From positions 62,001-126,000 of the forward strand of contig NZ_JAIVMF010000005.1 of the NCBI RefSeq assembly GCF_020176715.1: 64,000 nt of DNA, read 5' to 3'. The notes beneath the pieces are model-generated. The model saw only the letters and a list, made by a program, of their open reading frames with translations. It did not search any database and was not told the DNA's origin. The position numbers were made by a program, and so were the translations under genes. Within the stretch, counting starts at the first letter, position 1. Each line of letters begins with the position of its first letter. This document shows positions 1 to 8,991 of this stretch, piece by piece. Origin of the DNA: Stappia stellulata. Its GTDB lineage: Bacteria; Pseudomonadota; Alphaproteobacteria; Rhizobiales; Stappiaceae.

Positions 1-151
1 TCTTGAGCGCGGCGAAGAGCGCCTCCGTGTCGGCGTTTGCCGGTGCAAGCGCGATGACGAAGGCGACCGCGACCGCGCCCAGCACAGGGGCGAGGGCGAA
101 ACGGCGAAACAGCGGGTGCCGGGACGGGGGCGGCGTCTTGCGGTGCGACAT
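1..151 (-). CDS. Exported protein, N-terminal fragment
   Basis: The start of a leftward gene cut by the window edge. ATG at 149-151 is preceded by a good ribosome binding site (GGGAGAA about 7 bases upstream on the minus strand). The 50 visible residues form a signal peptide: a basic start (MSHRKTPPPSRHPLFRRF), a hydrophobic core, and an AxA-type cleavage region near residue 40 (APANADTEA). The mature start DTEALFAALK resembles the start of exported tetratricopeptide proteins common in rhizobia, but too little is visible to assign a family. It is divergent from the antiporter gene, with about 145 bases between the two starts. Confidence 0.6.
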   Translation of the reverse strand, partial: MSHRKTPPPSRHPLFRRFALAPVLGAVAVAFVIALAPANADTEALFAALK

Positions 152-296
152 GCGGGTTCTCCCAGGTTTTACGTGTCTCGCCGAGCCGGTTGCCGGTCCT
201 GCCATTGACTTGGGTCGGCATGCAGGCAAGCCTTCAGCCAAAATTCATCGGCCCGCGTCATCTTGCGCGAAACAGTATCGGGAGTTTTCCGCGCGC

Positions 297-2096
297 ATGT
301 CCAATGTCGTGACCGCCGTCGCCATGATCGCCACAGCCGGCGTTGCCGCCCAATGGCTCGCCTGGCGCTTTCAGCTTCCCGCCATCGTCCTGCTTCTGGC
401 GGCCGGCGCGCTTGCCGGGCCGGTGACGGGTCTGGTGCAGCCGGACGTGCAGTTCGCCGGACTGGTGCAGCCGCTCGTCGCGGTTGCCGTGGCGATCATC
501 CTGTTCGAAGGCGGTCTGACGCTGAATTTCCACGAGATCTCCGGCACCTCCAAGGCGGTGCGCCGGATCGTCTTCATCGGCGCGCCGATCGCCTTTCTGC
601 TTGGCGCGGTCAATGCCTATTACGTCGCGGAGCTGAGCCTGTGGCCGGCGCTGATCTTCGCCGGGATCCTGGTGGTTACGGGGCCGACGGTGATCATCCC
701 TTTGCTCAGGCAGGCGAAACTCGCCAAACGGCCGGCGGCTCTGCTGCGCTGGGAGGCGATCCTTGCCGACCCGCTCGGTGCCCTGATCGCCGTCTTCGTG
801 TTCGAGGCCTTTCTTGTCGCCTCCGGGCAGCATCACGCCGACACGCTGCTGATGCGCATTGCGCTGGCGCTGCTGCTCGGGCTTGCCGGAGGCTGGTTCG
901 CGGGCCGGGCGCTGGTCTGGGCCTTCGTCAACGGTCACGTCCCGGAATACCTCAAGATCCCGGTCATCCTCACCACGGTGATCGGAACCTATGCGATCTC
1001 CAATGCGGTGCTGGAGGAAAGCGGTCTCCTGACCGTCACCATGCTCGGCCTTGCGCTCGGCAATTCGCGCATCGCTTCGCTCGGGGAGGTCAAGCGCTTC
1101 AAGGAGATCATGACGATCCTGCTGGTCTCAGGGGTCTTTATCATCCTCACCGCCTCGCTGGAGCCGTCGGCGCTGGTTTCCGCCTTCGAGCCGCGCACGC
1201 TGGCGTTCGTCTTGGTGCTGCTGTTTGTCGTGCGGCCGGTCTCGGTGTGGCTGGCGACGATCGGAACGGGGCTGGGTGCGAAGGAACGGCTTCTCGTCGG
1301 CTGGATCGCGCCGCGCGGCGTGGTCGCGGTCGCCGTGTCGGGCCTCTTCGCGGGGCTTTTGGTCGGGCGGGGAATCGAGGACGGCGCCCGTCTCGTGCCG
1401 CTCGCCTTTTCCGTCGTGGTCGTGACCGTGATCGCGCACGGATTTTCCATCGCGCCGCTGGCGCGCGCGCTCGGCCTGTCGTCCGGGGGCGGGGCGGGGC
1501 TCTTGATCGTCGGCGCCAACCGTTTCACCGTCGCGCTCGCGGAGAAATTCGGCCAGAAGGAGATCCCCGTCCTCGTTTCGGATCGCAACTGGCGTCGGTT
1601 GCGGCATGCGCGCAACGCCGGGGTGCCGACCCATTACGGCGAGATCCTCTCGGAAGTGGCGGAACACACCATTTCGCTCGCGCCCTACAGTCACCTGCTC
1701 GCGGCCAGCGACAACGACGACTACAACGCGCTGATCTGCACGAACTTCGGCCCGGAAATCGGCCGCTCGGAGGTGCTGCAGATCGGCCGCGACGATACGG
1801 AGGGCGCGCAGCACCGCCAGTTGATGGTGACGCTCGGCGGCCGGCCCTATCTGGCGTCCTGCGGCGGCATTGAGGGGCTGGACGGACTTCTGGCCCAGGG
1901 CTGGAAGGTGTCGGCGACCACCCTGAGCGAGACCTATGGCAAGGACCGGTTCCTGGAGGCGCGGGCGCCGGAGGCGATCAGCCTGTTCCTGTTGTCCGCC
2001 GGCGGAAAGCTGCGCCCCGAGCCGGATCTTTCGCAAGACACGCTCAAGCCCGGAGACACGGTGTTCAGTCTCGTGCCGCCGGAAAAAGACGGCTGA
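297..2096 (+). CDS. CPA1-type Na+/H+ (cation/proton) antiporter with C-terminal nucleotide-binding-like domain
   Basis: A 599-residue inner-membrane exchanger that swaps protons for Na+ or K+. Residues 1-400 are a chain of hydrophobic helices typical of the sodium/hydrogen exchanger fold. They include TGPTVIIPLL near residue 125 and EAILADPLGALIAV near 152, which match conserved transport-core segments with the acidic DP pair. From about residue 400 (GLLIVGANRFTVALAEKFG) a Rossmann-like, TrkA-N-type region follows, ending in a TrkA-C-like tail. The frame is open much further upstream, but ATG at 297 gives a natural first helix (MSNVVTAVAMIATAGVAAQW) and the upstream residues look random. The transported ion cannot be read from the sequence. 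Confidence 0.85.
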   Translation: MSNVVTAVAMIATAGVAAQWLAWRFQLPAIVLLLAAGALAGPVTGLVQPDVQFAGLVQPLVAVAVAIILFEGGLTLNFHEISGTSKAVRRIVFIGAPIAFLLGAVNAYYVAELSLWPALIFAGILVVTGPTVIIPLLRQAKLAKRPAALLRWEAILADPLGALIAVFVFEAFLVASGQHHADTLLMRIALALLLGLAGGWFAGRALVWAFVNGHVPEYLKIPVILTTVIGTYAISNAVLEESGLLTVTMLGLALGNSRIASLGEVKRFKEIMTILLVSGVFIILTASLEPSALVSAFEPRTLAFVLVLLFVVRPVSVWLATIGTGLGAKERLLVGWIAPRGVVAVAVSGLFAGLLVGRGIEDGARLVPLAFSVVVVTVIAHGFSIAPLARALGLSSGGGAGLLIVGANRFTVALAEKFGQKEIPVLVSDRNWRRLRHARNAGVPTHYGEILSEVAEHTISLAPYSHLLAASDNDDYNALICTNFGPEIGRSEVLQIGRDDTEGAQHRQLMVTLGGRPYLASCGGIEGLDGLLAQGWKVSATTLSETYGKDRFLEARAPEAISLFLLSAGGKLRPEPDLSQDTLKPGDTVFSLVPPEKDG

Positions 2097-2171
2097 GACG
2101 TGTTAGCGATTGAACCGCCTTGGCCCGCAGCGCTATAGGGCAGGCGCAGACTTCCCGAGGCCGGAGCCTTC

Positions 2172-3062
2172 ATGACCACCATACGCGTCCGCATCACCGC
2201 CCTGGAATTTGAGGCGAAGCGCATCTACGAGCTGCTGGCCCGCGATTTCGAGGACGAGGGCAATCCCGTCACCGTGTTTGAATCCTCACCCGACGGGCGG
2301 ACCTGGACCGCCGAGATCCTGCTGTTCGACATGAGCGCGGACGAGGCGCGGGATCTGATCCGCGACCGGCTGGGGGTGGACGCCTTTGCCGCCCCCGTCG
2401 AGGCCGAGCCGCTCGACGACATCAACTGGGTGGAAAAGAGCCTGGAGGGTCTGACCCCGGTGCGGGCCGGGCGCTTCTTCGTGCATGGCCGGCACGATCG
2501 CGACAAGCGTCCCGTCAACGGCGTGTCGCTGGAGATCGAGGCGGCGCTCGCCTTCGGCACGGGTCACCACGGCACCACCGCCGGCTGCCTGATCGAGATC
2601 GACAGGCTCTTGTCGCGCCGCCGCTACCAGTGTCTGCTTGACCTTGGAACCGGAACCGGCGTTCTGGCAATTGCCATGGCGCGGCTGGCCCGGCAGCGGG
2701 TGCTTGCGACCGACATCGATCCGGTGGCGACGCGCACGGCGGCGGAAAACGCCGTCCACAACGGTGTCGGCCAGCTCGTGCATGCCGTTACGGCGGCCGG
2801 TGCCGATGCGCGGATCTTCGCCGAGGAAGGGCCGTTCGACCTGGTGGTGGCGAATATTCTGGCGCGGCCCCTGATGCGCATGGCGGTGGCCGTGTCGCGC
2901 TGCATGGCGCCGCAGGCGACCCTCATTCTCTCCGGCCTTCGCGTTGAGGACGGGCCGCGTATCCTCTTTGCCTATGGCACGCAGGGCTTTCACCTTGCGC
3001 GTCGGCAGGACCGCGACGGCTGGCTGACGCTGACGCTGGTGCGCGGGCGCCGGGACCCCTGA
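2172..3062 (+). CDS. prmA: Ribosomal protein L11 methyltransferase
   Basis: SAM-dependent methyltransferase that methylates ribosomal protein L11 in the cytoplasm. The 296 residues match the family length. The C-terminal half holds the SAM-binding motif DLGTGTGVLAIAMARL (about residues 157-172), then LATDIDPVA, and the catalytic-loop equivalent VVANILARPL near residue 225. The segment EIEAALAFGTGHHGTTAGC near residue 120 is the usual PrmA linker motif. The start at 2172 has GGAG upstream. It lies 75 bases after the antiporter gene and ends just before a strong bidirectional terminator, so the two may share a transcript. Confidence 0.93.
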   Translation: MTTIRVRITALEFEAKRIYELLARDFEDEGNPVTVFESSPDGRTWTAEILLFDMSADEARDLIRDRLGVDAFAAPVEAEPLDDINWVEKSLEGLTPVRAGRFFVHGRHDRDKRPVNGVSLEIEAALAFGTGHHGTTAGCLIEIDRLLSRRRYQCLLDLGTGTGVLAIAMARLARQRVLATDIDPVATRTAAENAVHNGVGQLVHAVTAAGADARIFAEEGPFDLVVANILARPLMRMAVAVSRCMAPQATLILSGLRVEDGPRILFAYGTQGFHLARRQDRDGWLTLTLVRGRRDP

Positions 3063-3089
3063 CGGGTCGCGTCCGGAAAACCAGGCAAT

Positions 3090-3119
3090 AAAAAACCCGG
3101 CCATGTGGCCGGGTTTTTT
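3090..3119. terminator. Bidirectional rho-independent terminator between prmA and the DUF1127 gene
   Basis: A GC-rich hairpin, ACCCGGCC-ATGT-GGCCGGGT, flanked by an A-run on the left and a T-run on the right. It can terminate both the rightward prmA transcript and the leftward DUF1127 transcript. Confidence 0.9.
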
Positions 3120-3149
3120 CGTCGGACCGCCTCAAGGACGGTGCGCGTG

Positions 3150-3374
3150 TCAGAATGCCGAGGTGGCAGAGCCCTGACGTTCCAGCTCCGCACGGTCGTA
3201 GCCGTAGGCGGCGAGCGTGGCATCGTCGAGCGACAGCAGGTAGCCGTTGACGTAGCGGCGGGCCTGACGCTCGCGCGCGGTCACCAGCGACGAGAAGGCG
3301 CGATGCATGAAGCCCTTCGAAGAGCCGCGCGAGGCGCCGGCATGCGAGGTCGACGTGAAGGTGGCGATAGCCAT
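3150..3374 (-). CDS. DUF1127 small protein
   Basis: A 74-residue protein. Its C-terminal half (RERQARRYVNGYLLSLDDATLAAYGYDRAEL) fits the arginine-rich DUF1127/YjiS motif, with an R-x-x-x-Y helix followed by L-x-x-L-D-D-x-x-L. In several alphaproteobacteria, DUF1127 proteins are small RNA-associated or stress-related factors, but this copy's role cannot be told from sequence. ATG at 3372-3374 is preceded by GGAGAC. A longer frame runs further upstream, but residues before MAIATFTSTSH look noncoding. The long upstream region (3375-3653) contains a GTTGCA...GTTGCAAC repeat that could be regulatory. Confidence 0.85.
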   Translation of the reverse strand: MAIATFTSTSHAGASRGSSKGFMHRAFSSLVTARERQARRYVNGYLLSLDDATLAAYGYDRAELERQGSATSAF

Positions 3375-3497
3375 GATGTGTGTCTCCGGTTCGAGGTCTC
3401 TTTGCGAAAGAGCTTCCTCCCTCAAACTCTCGACACTGAGTATGGGGATGCGGACCACGTCGGAAAAGAGCGTTAAGTGCATGGCTGCGCTGCGATT

Positions 3498-3527
3498 GTT
3501 GCATGTGCGAATTCATAATGTTGCAAC
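3498..3527. promoter_or_regulatory. Inverted repeat upstream of the DUF1127 gene
   Basis: GTTGCA at 3498-3503 is repeated as TGCAAC at 3522-3527, and the right half (GTTGCAAC, 3520-3527) is itself a perfect 8-base palindrome. It sits in the 280-base divergent region between the DUF1127 gene and the aminopeptidase gene, in noticeably AT-richer sequence. Binding by a LysR- or GntR-type regulator is possible. No such regulator lies next to it. Confidence 0.3.
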
Positions 3528-3653
3528 GCGGCATCGGATCTGGGCAAGATTGCCCTGCATATTTTACCGTCGCGCCCAAAAATTGGGCTTGCTGCCGCGT
3601 CGCCATGCACAAACGGCTTTCGCTTGATCGCCAGTTGATCTAGCGTTCGGCCC

Positions 3654-5468
3654 ATGTTTCAGACCTTCGACAGCATGATCGACCCGTCCGTGGGTTCCGC
3701 GCGTTGCGCGGCGCTCCGGCAAGAGCTCGCCCGGCGCAAGCTGGACGGTTTTCTCGTTCCGCGCGGCGATGCGCATCAGGGCGAATATGTGCCGCCGTCC
3801 GATGCGCGGCTGGAATGGCTGACGGGCTTTGCGGGATCCGCCGGCATCGCCGTGGTCCTCGCCGAGGACGCGGCGATCTTCGTCGATGGTCGCTACACCA
3901 TTCAGGTGCGCGAGCAGGTTGATGCGCAGGTCTTTGCGCCGATGCATCTGATCGAGACGCCGCCGGCGGACTGGCTCGCGACGACGCTCAAGCCGGGCCA
4001 GAAGCTCGGCTACGATCCGATGCTTCACACGATCTCGGGTACACGGCGGCTCAAGGCGGCCTGCACGGCGGCCGGTGCCGAACTGGTCGCGGTTTCCGGC
4101 AATCCCGTCGACGCGGTCTGGCATGACCGCCCCGCGCCGCCGCTCGGTGCGGTGGTCATCCATCCGGATGCATTGGCCGGAGAGGCGGCATCCGAGAAGA
4201 TCGCGCGCATGGGGGCGAAGGTTGGCGAGGCGAAGGCCGACGCCTTCGTGCTGACCCAGCCCGATTCCATCGCCTGGCTGTTCAACATTCGCGGCAGCGA
4301 TGTCGCCCATACGCCGCTGCCGCTCTCCTTTGCGATCCTGCCGGCCAGTGGCAAGCCGCGTCTCTTCATCGATGGACGCAAGCTCAGCAACGCCGTGCGT
4401 GATCATCTTGTCGGGCTCGCCGAGGTGGAAGAACCAGTCGGACTGGTGCCGGCACTCGCCGATATGGGCCGGGCGGGGGCAGCCGTGATGCTCGATCCCG
4501 ACTGGGCGGGCGACGCGCTGGCCAGCGCTGTTTGCGACGCGGGCGGCACGATCAAGGAAGGCGCGGACCCGATCGCGCGGGCCAAGGCCGTCAAGACCGA
4601 GGCGGAAATCGCCGGCGCGCGCGCCGCACACCTGCGTGACGGGGCGGCCTACGCCCGCTTTCTCGCGTGGTTCGACAGGGCGATTCTCGATGGTCCGCTC
4701 GATGAAATCGCTGTTGCGGAGCGGCTTGAAGCGTTTCGCGCCGAGACGGGTGCGCTCAAGGAAATTTCCTTCGACAGCATTTCCGCCGCAGGTCCCAATG
4801 CCGCGATCTGCCACTACCGCGTGGACCGCAAGAGCAACCGGGTCATTCCTCCCGACAGCCTGTTCCTGATCGATTCCGGTGCGCAATATGAAGACGGCAC
4901 CACCGATATCACCCGCACGCTCGCGGTCGGTGCGGTCGCCAACGAAATGAAGCGCCATTTCACGCTGGTCCTGAAGGGGCACATCGCCATTGCGACCGCG
5001 CGCTTTCCAAAAGGCACCAGCGGCGCGCAGATCGATGCGCTGGCGCGGATCGACCTGTGGAAGGCGGGCCTCGATTTCGACCATGGCACCGGCCATGGCG
5101 TTGGCTCCTATCTCTCCGTGCACGAGGGGCCGCAGCGTATCGCCAAGACCGGCCATGTCGCTCTGGAGCCGGGCATGATCGTGTCGAACGAGCCCGGCTA
5201 TTACAAGGCCGGAAGTCACGGCATCCGGATCGAGAACCTTGAGCTGGTAACCGGCCCCGACGAGATTGAGGGCGGGGAACGGCCAATGCTTGGGTTCCAG
5301 GCGCTGACGCTTGCACCGATCGACCGCCGGTTGATCGTCAAGGAGATGCTGAGCGCCGGGGAACACGCCTGGGTCGAGCGCTATCATGCCCGCGTTCTGG
5401 CGGAGATCGGACCGCTGGTCGATCCCGACACCAGGTCCTGGCTGGAGGCGGCGACGGCCCCGCTATGA
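3654..5468 (+). CDS. pepP: Xaa-Pro aminopeptidase (aminopeptidase P, M24B)
   Basis: Metallopeptidase that releases an N-terminal residue next to proline. The 604 residues give the three-part architecture of the long aminopeptidase P form: two creatinase-like N-terminal domains (roughly 1-320) and a C-terminal pita-bread catalytic domain. Metal ligands are visible: Asp residues in IDSGAQYEDGTTDITRT (about residues 404-420), His in HGTGHGVGSYLS (about 478), Glu in VSNEPGYYKAG (about 511) and Glu in GIRIENLEL (about 525). A dimetal cytosolic enzyme is expected. The next gene starts about 100 bases downstream on the same strand. Confidence 0.92.
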   Translation: MFQTFDSMIDPSVGSARCAALRQELARRKLDGFLVPRGDAHQGEYVPPSDARLEWLTGFAGSAGIAVVLAEDAAIFVDGRYTIQVREQVDAQVFAPMHLIETPPADWLATTLKPGQKLGYDPMLHTISGTRRLKAACTAAGAELVAVSGNPVDAVWHDRPAPPLGAVVIHPDALAGEAASEKIARMGAKVGEAKADAFVLTQPDSIAWLFNIRGSDVAHTPLPLSFAILPASGKPRLFIDGRKLSNAVRDHLVGLAEVEEPVGLVPALADMGRAGAAVMLDPDWAGDALASAVCDAGGTIKEGADPIARAKAVKTEAEIAGARAAHLRDGAAYARFLAWFDRAILDGPLDEIAVAERLEAFRAETGALKEISFDSISAAGPNAAICHYRVDRKSNRVIPPDSLFLIDSGAQYEDGTTDITRTLAVGAVANEMKRHFTLVLKGHIAIATARFPKGTSGAQIDALARIDLWKAGLDFDHGTGHGVGSYLSVHEGPQRIAKTGHVALEPGMIVSNEPGYYKAGSHGIRIENLELVTGPDEIEGGERPMLGFQALTLAPIDRRLIVKEMLSAGEHAWVERYHARVLAEIGPLVDPDTRSWLEAATAPL

Positions 5469-5571
5469 GGCGGCGCCGGATCGACGCGGGGGCTTCCTGC
5501 GGCGACATTGTCGATCCGGCACCGGCATGTCAGTGTCGACATGGCCGGGTTTGGGCGAGGCATGGGCGGAC

Positions 5572-6606
5572 ATGAAGGTTTTGGATGCGCTGAAGATGCC
5601 ATTCTGGGTGGCGCAGGTGGCCACCGGGGCGAAGTCGTTTCGCGACAATCCCGTTCTGGGCAGCCGCCGGCTGAACGAACGCGGGCTTCACGTTGCCCGC
5701 GTCCGTGCCGCCGAGGCCATGGCCGACCGTCGCCGGCGGGGGATGGAAGATCTCCTCGACGACCACCATCGCCGTTTCTTTGCCGAAAACGGCTATGTCG
5801 AGCAGCGCAACGTGTTGCCGGCGGATACGTTCGCGCAATTGCTCGAGGAGGTGCATGGCACCCGCTTCGACGCCTGGGAAATGCGGCAGGGCAACGCGGT
5901 CACCCGCTTCATCCCCTTGCCGCCGGAAGTGCTTCGGCGCCTGCCGGCGCTTGCCGCCTTCGTCAATGGCGCCGTGTTTCAGGGCACGCTGAAATATGTC
6001 GCCTCGACGAGAGCCGAGCCGACCGTCTATCTCCATGCGGTTCTGACCGATCCCGATCTCGGCACGCCCGACCCGCAAACGCATTTTCACGCCGACACCT
6101 TCTTTGCCAATTCCAAGGCGTGGTTCTTTCTCGACGATGTGCCGGAAGCCGACGGTCCCTTCCGCTTCGTTCCCGGATCGCACCGGCTGACCCCGGAACG
6201 TGCCGCATGGGAGCAGACGCAAAGCGAAACGGCCGCCACGCACGGCAACCGGCTGCATGGGCGCGGATCGTTTCGCATATCCGAGGACGAACTCGCCACG
6301 CTCGGCTTTGCCCCGCCCGTCACCTTCGAAGTGCCGGCCAATACGCTGGTCGTCGCCGATACCTTCGGGTTTCACGCCAGGACGCCGAGCCTCCGCCCGT
6401 CTGTGCGGATCGCGATCTACGGCAGTGTCCGGCGCAATCCGTTCCTGCCGTTTGCCGGGCTCGATCCGCTGACGCTGCCGGGCTTGCGCGGGCGTTCTGC
6501 GCAACTGCTCAACGCCTATCGCGACACGCGGGCGCGGTTGCTGAAAAAACCGCAGTCGGAACGCTACATCGGCAAGACCTTGCTCACCGACCCCGCGCAT
6601 CTCTAG
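5572..6606 (+). CDS. Phytanoyl-CoA dioxygenase family protein
   Basis: Predicted Fe(II)/2-oxoglutarate-dependent oxygenase of the PhyH fold. The facial triad is visible: HFHAD (about residues 168-172) provides the His-x-Asp pair, and TFGFHARTPS near 266 provides the distal His plus the Arg that usually binds 2-oxoglutarate. Between them lies VPGSHRLTPERAAWE, the usual gift-wrap segment. I start the protein at ATG 5572 (MKVLDALKMPFW), which has GGGCGGA just upstream. An in-frame ATG at 5527 would add 15 residues. The substrate is unknown. The gene is convergent with the chloride channel gene, with only 12 bases between the stops. Confidence 0.8.
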   Translation: MKVLDALKMPFWVAQVATGAKSFRDNPVLGSRRLNERGLHVARVRAAEAMADRRRRGMEDLLDDHHRRFFAENGYVEQRNVLPADTFAQLLEEVHGTRFDAWEMRQGNAVTRFIPLPPEVLRRLPALAAFVNGAVFQGTLKYVASTRAEPTVYLHAVLTDPDLGTPDPQTHFHADTFFANSKAWFFLDDVPEADGPFRFVPGSHRLTPERAAWEQTQSETAATHGNRLHGRGSFRISEDELATLGFAPPVTFEVPANTLVVADTFGFHARTPSLRPSVRIAIYGSVRRNPFLPFAGLDPLTLPGLRGRSAQLLNAYRDTRARLLKKPQSERYIGKTLLTDPAHL

Positions 6607-6618
6607 CGGCGCTGCACC

Positions 6619-8262
6619 CTAGCGGTGCTCTTCCACCTGGTTGTTGATCAGTTCGGCGTTGAAGAAGCGCAGCGCCCGCACATGGGTGGCGTGGCCGATT
6701 ACCCGTGTCGCATCGGCCCCATCCACCACCGGCAGACGGTTCCGGCCGCTGTCGTCGAAGATCTTGAGGGCGGTTTCCAGGGTGTCGGTGAGGTGAAGAT
6801 ACGGCTCGCCGCTCGCCGGATCGAACTCGACCGGCTCGGCATCCTCGTCCAGCCGCTCCACGAAATCGGACACATGGACGATGCGCACCAGCCATTTGTG
6901 CGCACCCTCGTGCAGCATCACGCCGCGCATTTCCAGCTGCCAGTGGAAATAGGAGCGTCCGTGCACCGCCTGCGTCAGTCCGGTGGCGATCGACACGGTG
7001 ACGAGCAGCGCGATGGAGAGCGCATAGCCGCCGGTCAGTTCGAAGACGATCATCGTCGTTGAGAAGGGCGCGCCGAGGACGGCCGCCGCCACCGCGCCCA
7101 TGCCGAGGATCGCATAAAGCCCGTGCGAGGAGGCAAGCTCGGGAAAGACGGCGGCGGCAATCAGGCCGAAGGCGCCGCCGCACATGGCGCCGAGATAGAG
7201 CGCGGGCGAAAAGATGCCGCCGCCGAAGCGCGAGGCAAGGGTGATGGAGGTCGCGGCGGTTTTCGCCACCAGCAGGATCAGCAGGGTTGCAAGCGGAAGC
7301 TGGTGCTTCAGCGCGGCATCGGTCGCCTCGTAGCCGACGCCCAGAACCTCCGGATAGGCAATGCCGATGGCCCCGACCGCAAGCCCGCCGATGGTCGGGC
7401 GCAGCCACAGCGGCATGGGGATGTTGCGCGCCACCCAGTCGGTGCCGATCAGCGCGAACTGGAAGATGACGGCGACGGCGGCGCAGGTCAGCCCGAGCAG
7501 CGCGAAGGCCGGCATCTCCAGAAGTGACGTGATCTGGTACTGCGGAATGGCGAAGGCAACGACATCGCCGAACCAGGCCCGCGCCATCAGCGTTCCAAGC
7601 ACGGAGGCGATGACGATGGGCACGAAGGCCGTCAGCGCGTAATGGCCGAGAATGACCTCATGGGCGAAGAGCACGCCGGCGATCGGGGCGTTGAAGGAGG
7701 CGGAGACCGCGCTCGCCACGCCGCAGGCCAGCAGCATGCGGCGTGCCGCGTCCGGCAGCCGGAAGGTCTGGCAGATGGCGGTACCGATGGTCGCGCCGAG
7801 ATGCACCACCGGTCCCTCGCGTCCCGCGCTGGCGCCGCTGCCAAGCGAGAGTGCGGTGACGAAGGCGGAGGAAAGCCCGGACCAGAGCGTCAGGCCGCGC
7901 CCGCCCTGCGCGCGGGCCTCGATCACGTCGGCGACGCCACCGGCGCGCTGTTTCGGCTGGATGAACGTCAGGTAGAGACCGACGAGGAAGCCGCCGCCCG
8001 CCGGCGCGAGCAGGATCGTCCACCAGGGCACCTCGGCGGTGGCGCTGACCACCGTTTCCGCCGCCGAGCCGAGCCATGTCCACTGGATCGCTCCGATGGC
8101 GAGACGGAACAGGATTGCGGCGGCGGCGGTCAGAATGCCGATCACGATCGCCAGCGCCCAGACGAGCGGGAGCCGCGTCGTGCGGAACAGCCGGATGTTC
8201 GGCTCGATCCAGCGCGCGGCGATCACCGGCAGGCGTCTCACTATCGTCGGCAGGCGGATCAT
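6619..8262 (-). CDS. CLC chloride channel/antiporter with C-terminal CBS domains
   Basis: A 547-residue CLC protein with about ten to twelve membrane helices followed by a CBS pair (from about residue 440). The selectivity-filter motif GSGASAGREGPVVHLGA lies near residues 141-157, and the GxFxP motif appears as GGGIFSPALYLGA near 347. The usual GSGIP motif is diverged in the segment PKQRAGGVADVIEARAQGG, a variation seen in some bacterial CLC proteins. The CBS domains suggest control by adenine nucleotides. Whether it is a channel or a Cl-/H+ exchanger depends on gating residues I cannot assign safely. Confidence 0.9.
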   Translation of the reverse strand: MIRLPTIVRRLPVIAARWIEPNIRLFRTTRLPLVWALAIVIGILTAAAAILFRLAIGAIQWTWLGSAAETVVSATAEVPWWTILLAPAGGGFLVGLYLTFIQPKQRAGGVADVIEARAQGGRGLTLWSGLSSAFVTALSLGSGASAGREGPVVHLGATIGTAICQTFRLPDAARRMLLACGVASAVSASFNAPIAGVLFAHEVILGHYALTAFVPIVIASVLGTLMARAWFGDVVAFAIPQYQITSLLEMPAFALLGLTCAAVAVIFQFALIGTDWVARNIPMPLWLRPTIGGLAVGAIGIAYPEVLGVGYEATDAALKHQLPLATLLILLVAKTAATSITLASRFGGGIFSPALYLGAMCGGAFGLIAAAVFPELASSHGLYAILGMGAVAAAVLGAPFSTTMIVFELTGGYALSIALLVTVSIATGLTQAVHGRSYFHWQLEMRGVMLHEGAHKWLVRIVHVSDFVERLDEDAEPVEFDPASGEPYLHLTDTLETALKIFDDSGRNRLPVVDGADATRVIGHATHVRALRFFNAELINNQVEEHR

Positions 8263-8298
8263 GGACTGGGATCCGTTTGCGCGCGGACCGCTCCTGTC

Positions 8299-8793
8299 CT
8301 AGCGCTTGGTGATGGATATGCGGCGGCCGGCGCGCTCCGGGCGCCCGAGCACCGCATGGGCTTGTTTCATCCGCTCCAGCCTCTCGCGAATGTCGTCGGG
8401 CCAGGGAGCGACCTTGCGCGCGCCCATGTCGACATGCAGCGAGACCTGTTCCGAGGTCGCGGACAGAAACCCTTCCTCGGCATGATAGAGTTCCTGATAG
8501 AGATGCGCACGTTTCTCGTCAAAATCAACGAGTTGAACCGTTGCATACACCGGAGAATGCTCTTCCAGTTCGCGCAGGTAGCAAAGATGCACCTCGGCGG
8601 TGAAGAAGGAGGCGTTGCGGGTCGCGACATACTCCGGCCCCAGGCCGAGGCTGATGAAGGCCTCGTCGACGCAGGTGTCGAACAGGACGTTGTAATAGGC
8701 CATGTTAAGATGGCCATTGTAGTCGAGCCACTCGCTCTTGACCGTTTGCAGCGAGCCCTTGAAGGGGGCGGCCTCCGGTGAGGCGGTTGTCAT
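8299..8793 (-). CDS. Hotdog-fold acyl-CoA thioesterase
   Basis: A 164-residue 4-hydroxybenzoyl-CoA-type thioesterase. The motif SEWLDYNGHLNMAYYNVLFD (near residues 20-39) carries the catalytic Asp and the GHxN turn that define this hotdog family. The sequence resembles the betainyl-CoA thioesterases found with carnitine degradation genes, but no such genes are nearby, so the substrate is open. The frame extends to 8895, but ATG at 8793 (MTTASPEAAPFKG) has GAGCAGGA upstream and gives the family's usual start. The next gene upstream (D-lactate dehydrogenase type) is divergent. Confidence 0.82.
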   Translation of the reverse strand: MTTASPEAAPFKGSLQTVKSEWLDYNGHLNMAYYNVLFDTCVDEAFISLGLGPEYVATRNASFFTAEVHLCYLRELEEHSPVYATVQLVDFDEKRAHLYQELYHAEEGFLSATSEQVSLHVDMGARKVAPWPDDIRERLERMKQAHAVLGRPERAGRRISITKR

Positions 8794-8991
8794 GGTCCTG
8801 CTCTTTCGTTCGGGGTGAACGGGAAACGGCGCAAAAGGCGGAGCGCCGGTCGGAAGTCTTTGGCCGGGATGGCCGTTTTTGCTAGTGTGCGCCAAACCTA
8901 GTCCGAGGGTGCGCGCAAAGGCAAATCAGGCGCCGGCACGCCGGACACTTGCCCGCAAAACCCGCAAGGCACGCGGATGTGGAGACCTTTT

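Noticed and set aside
3564-5387. Minus-strand frame of about 600 codons over the aminopeptidase gene
   Set aside because: Antisense shadow of the conserved aminopeptidase P.
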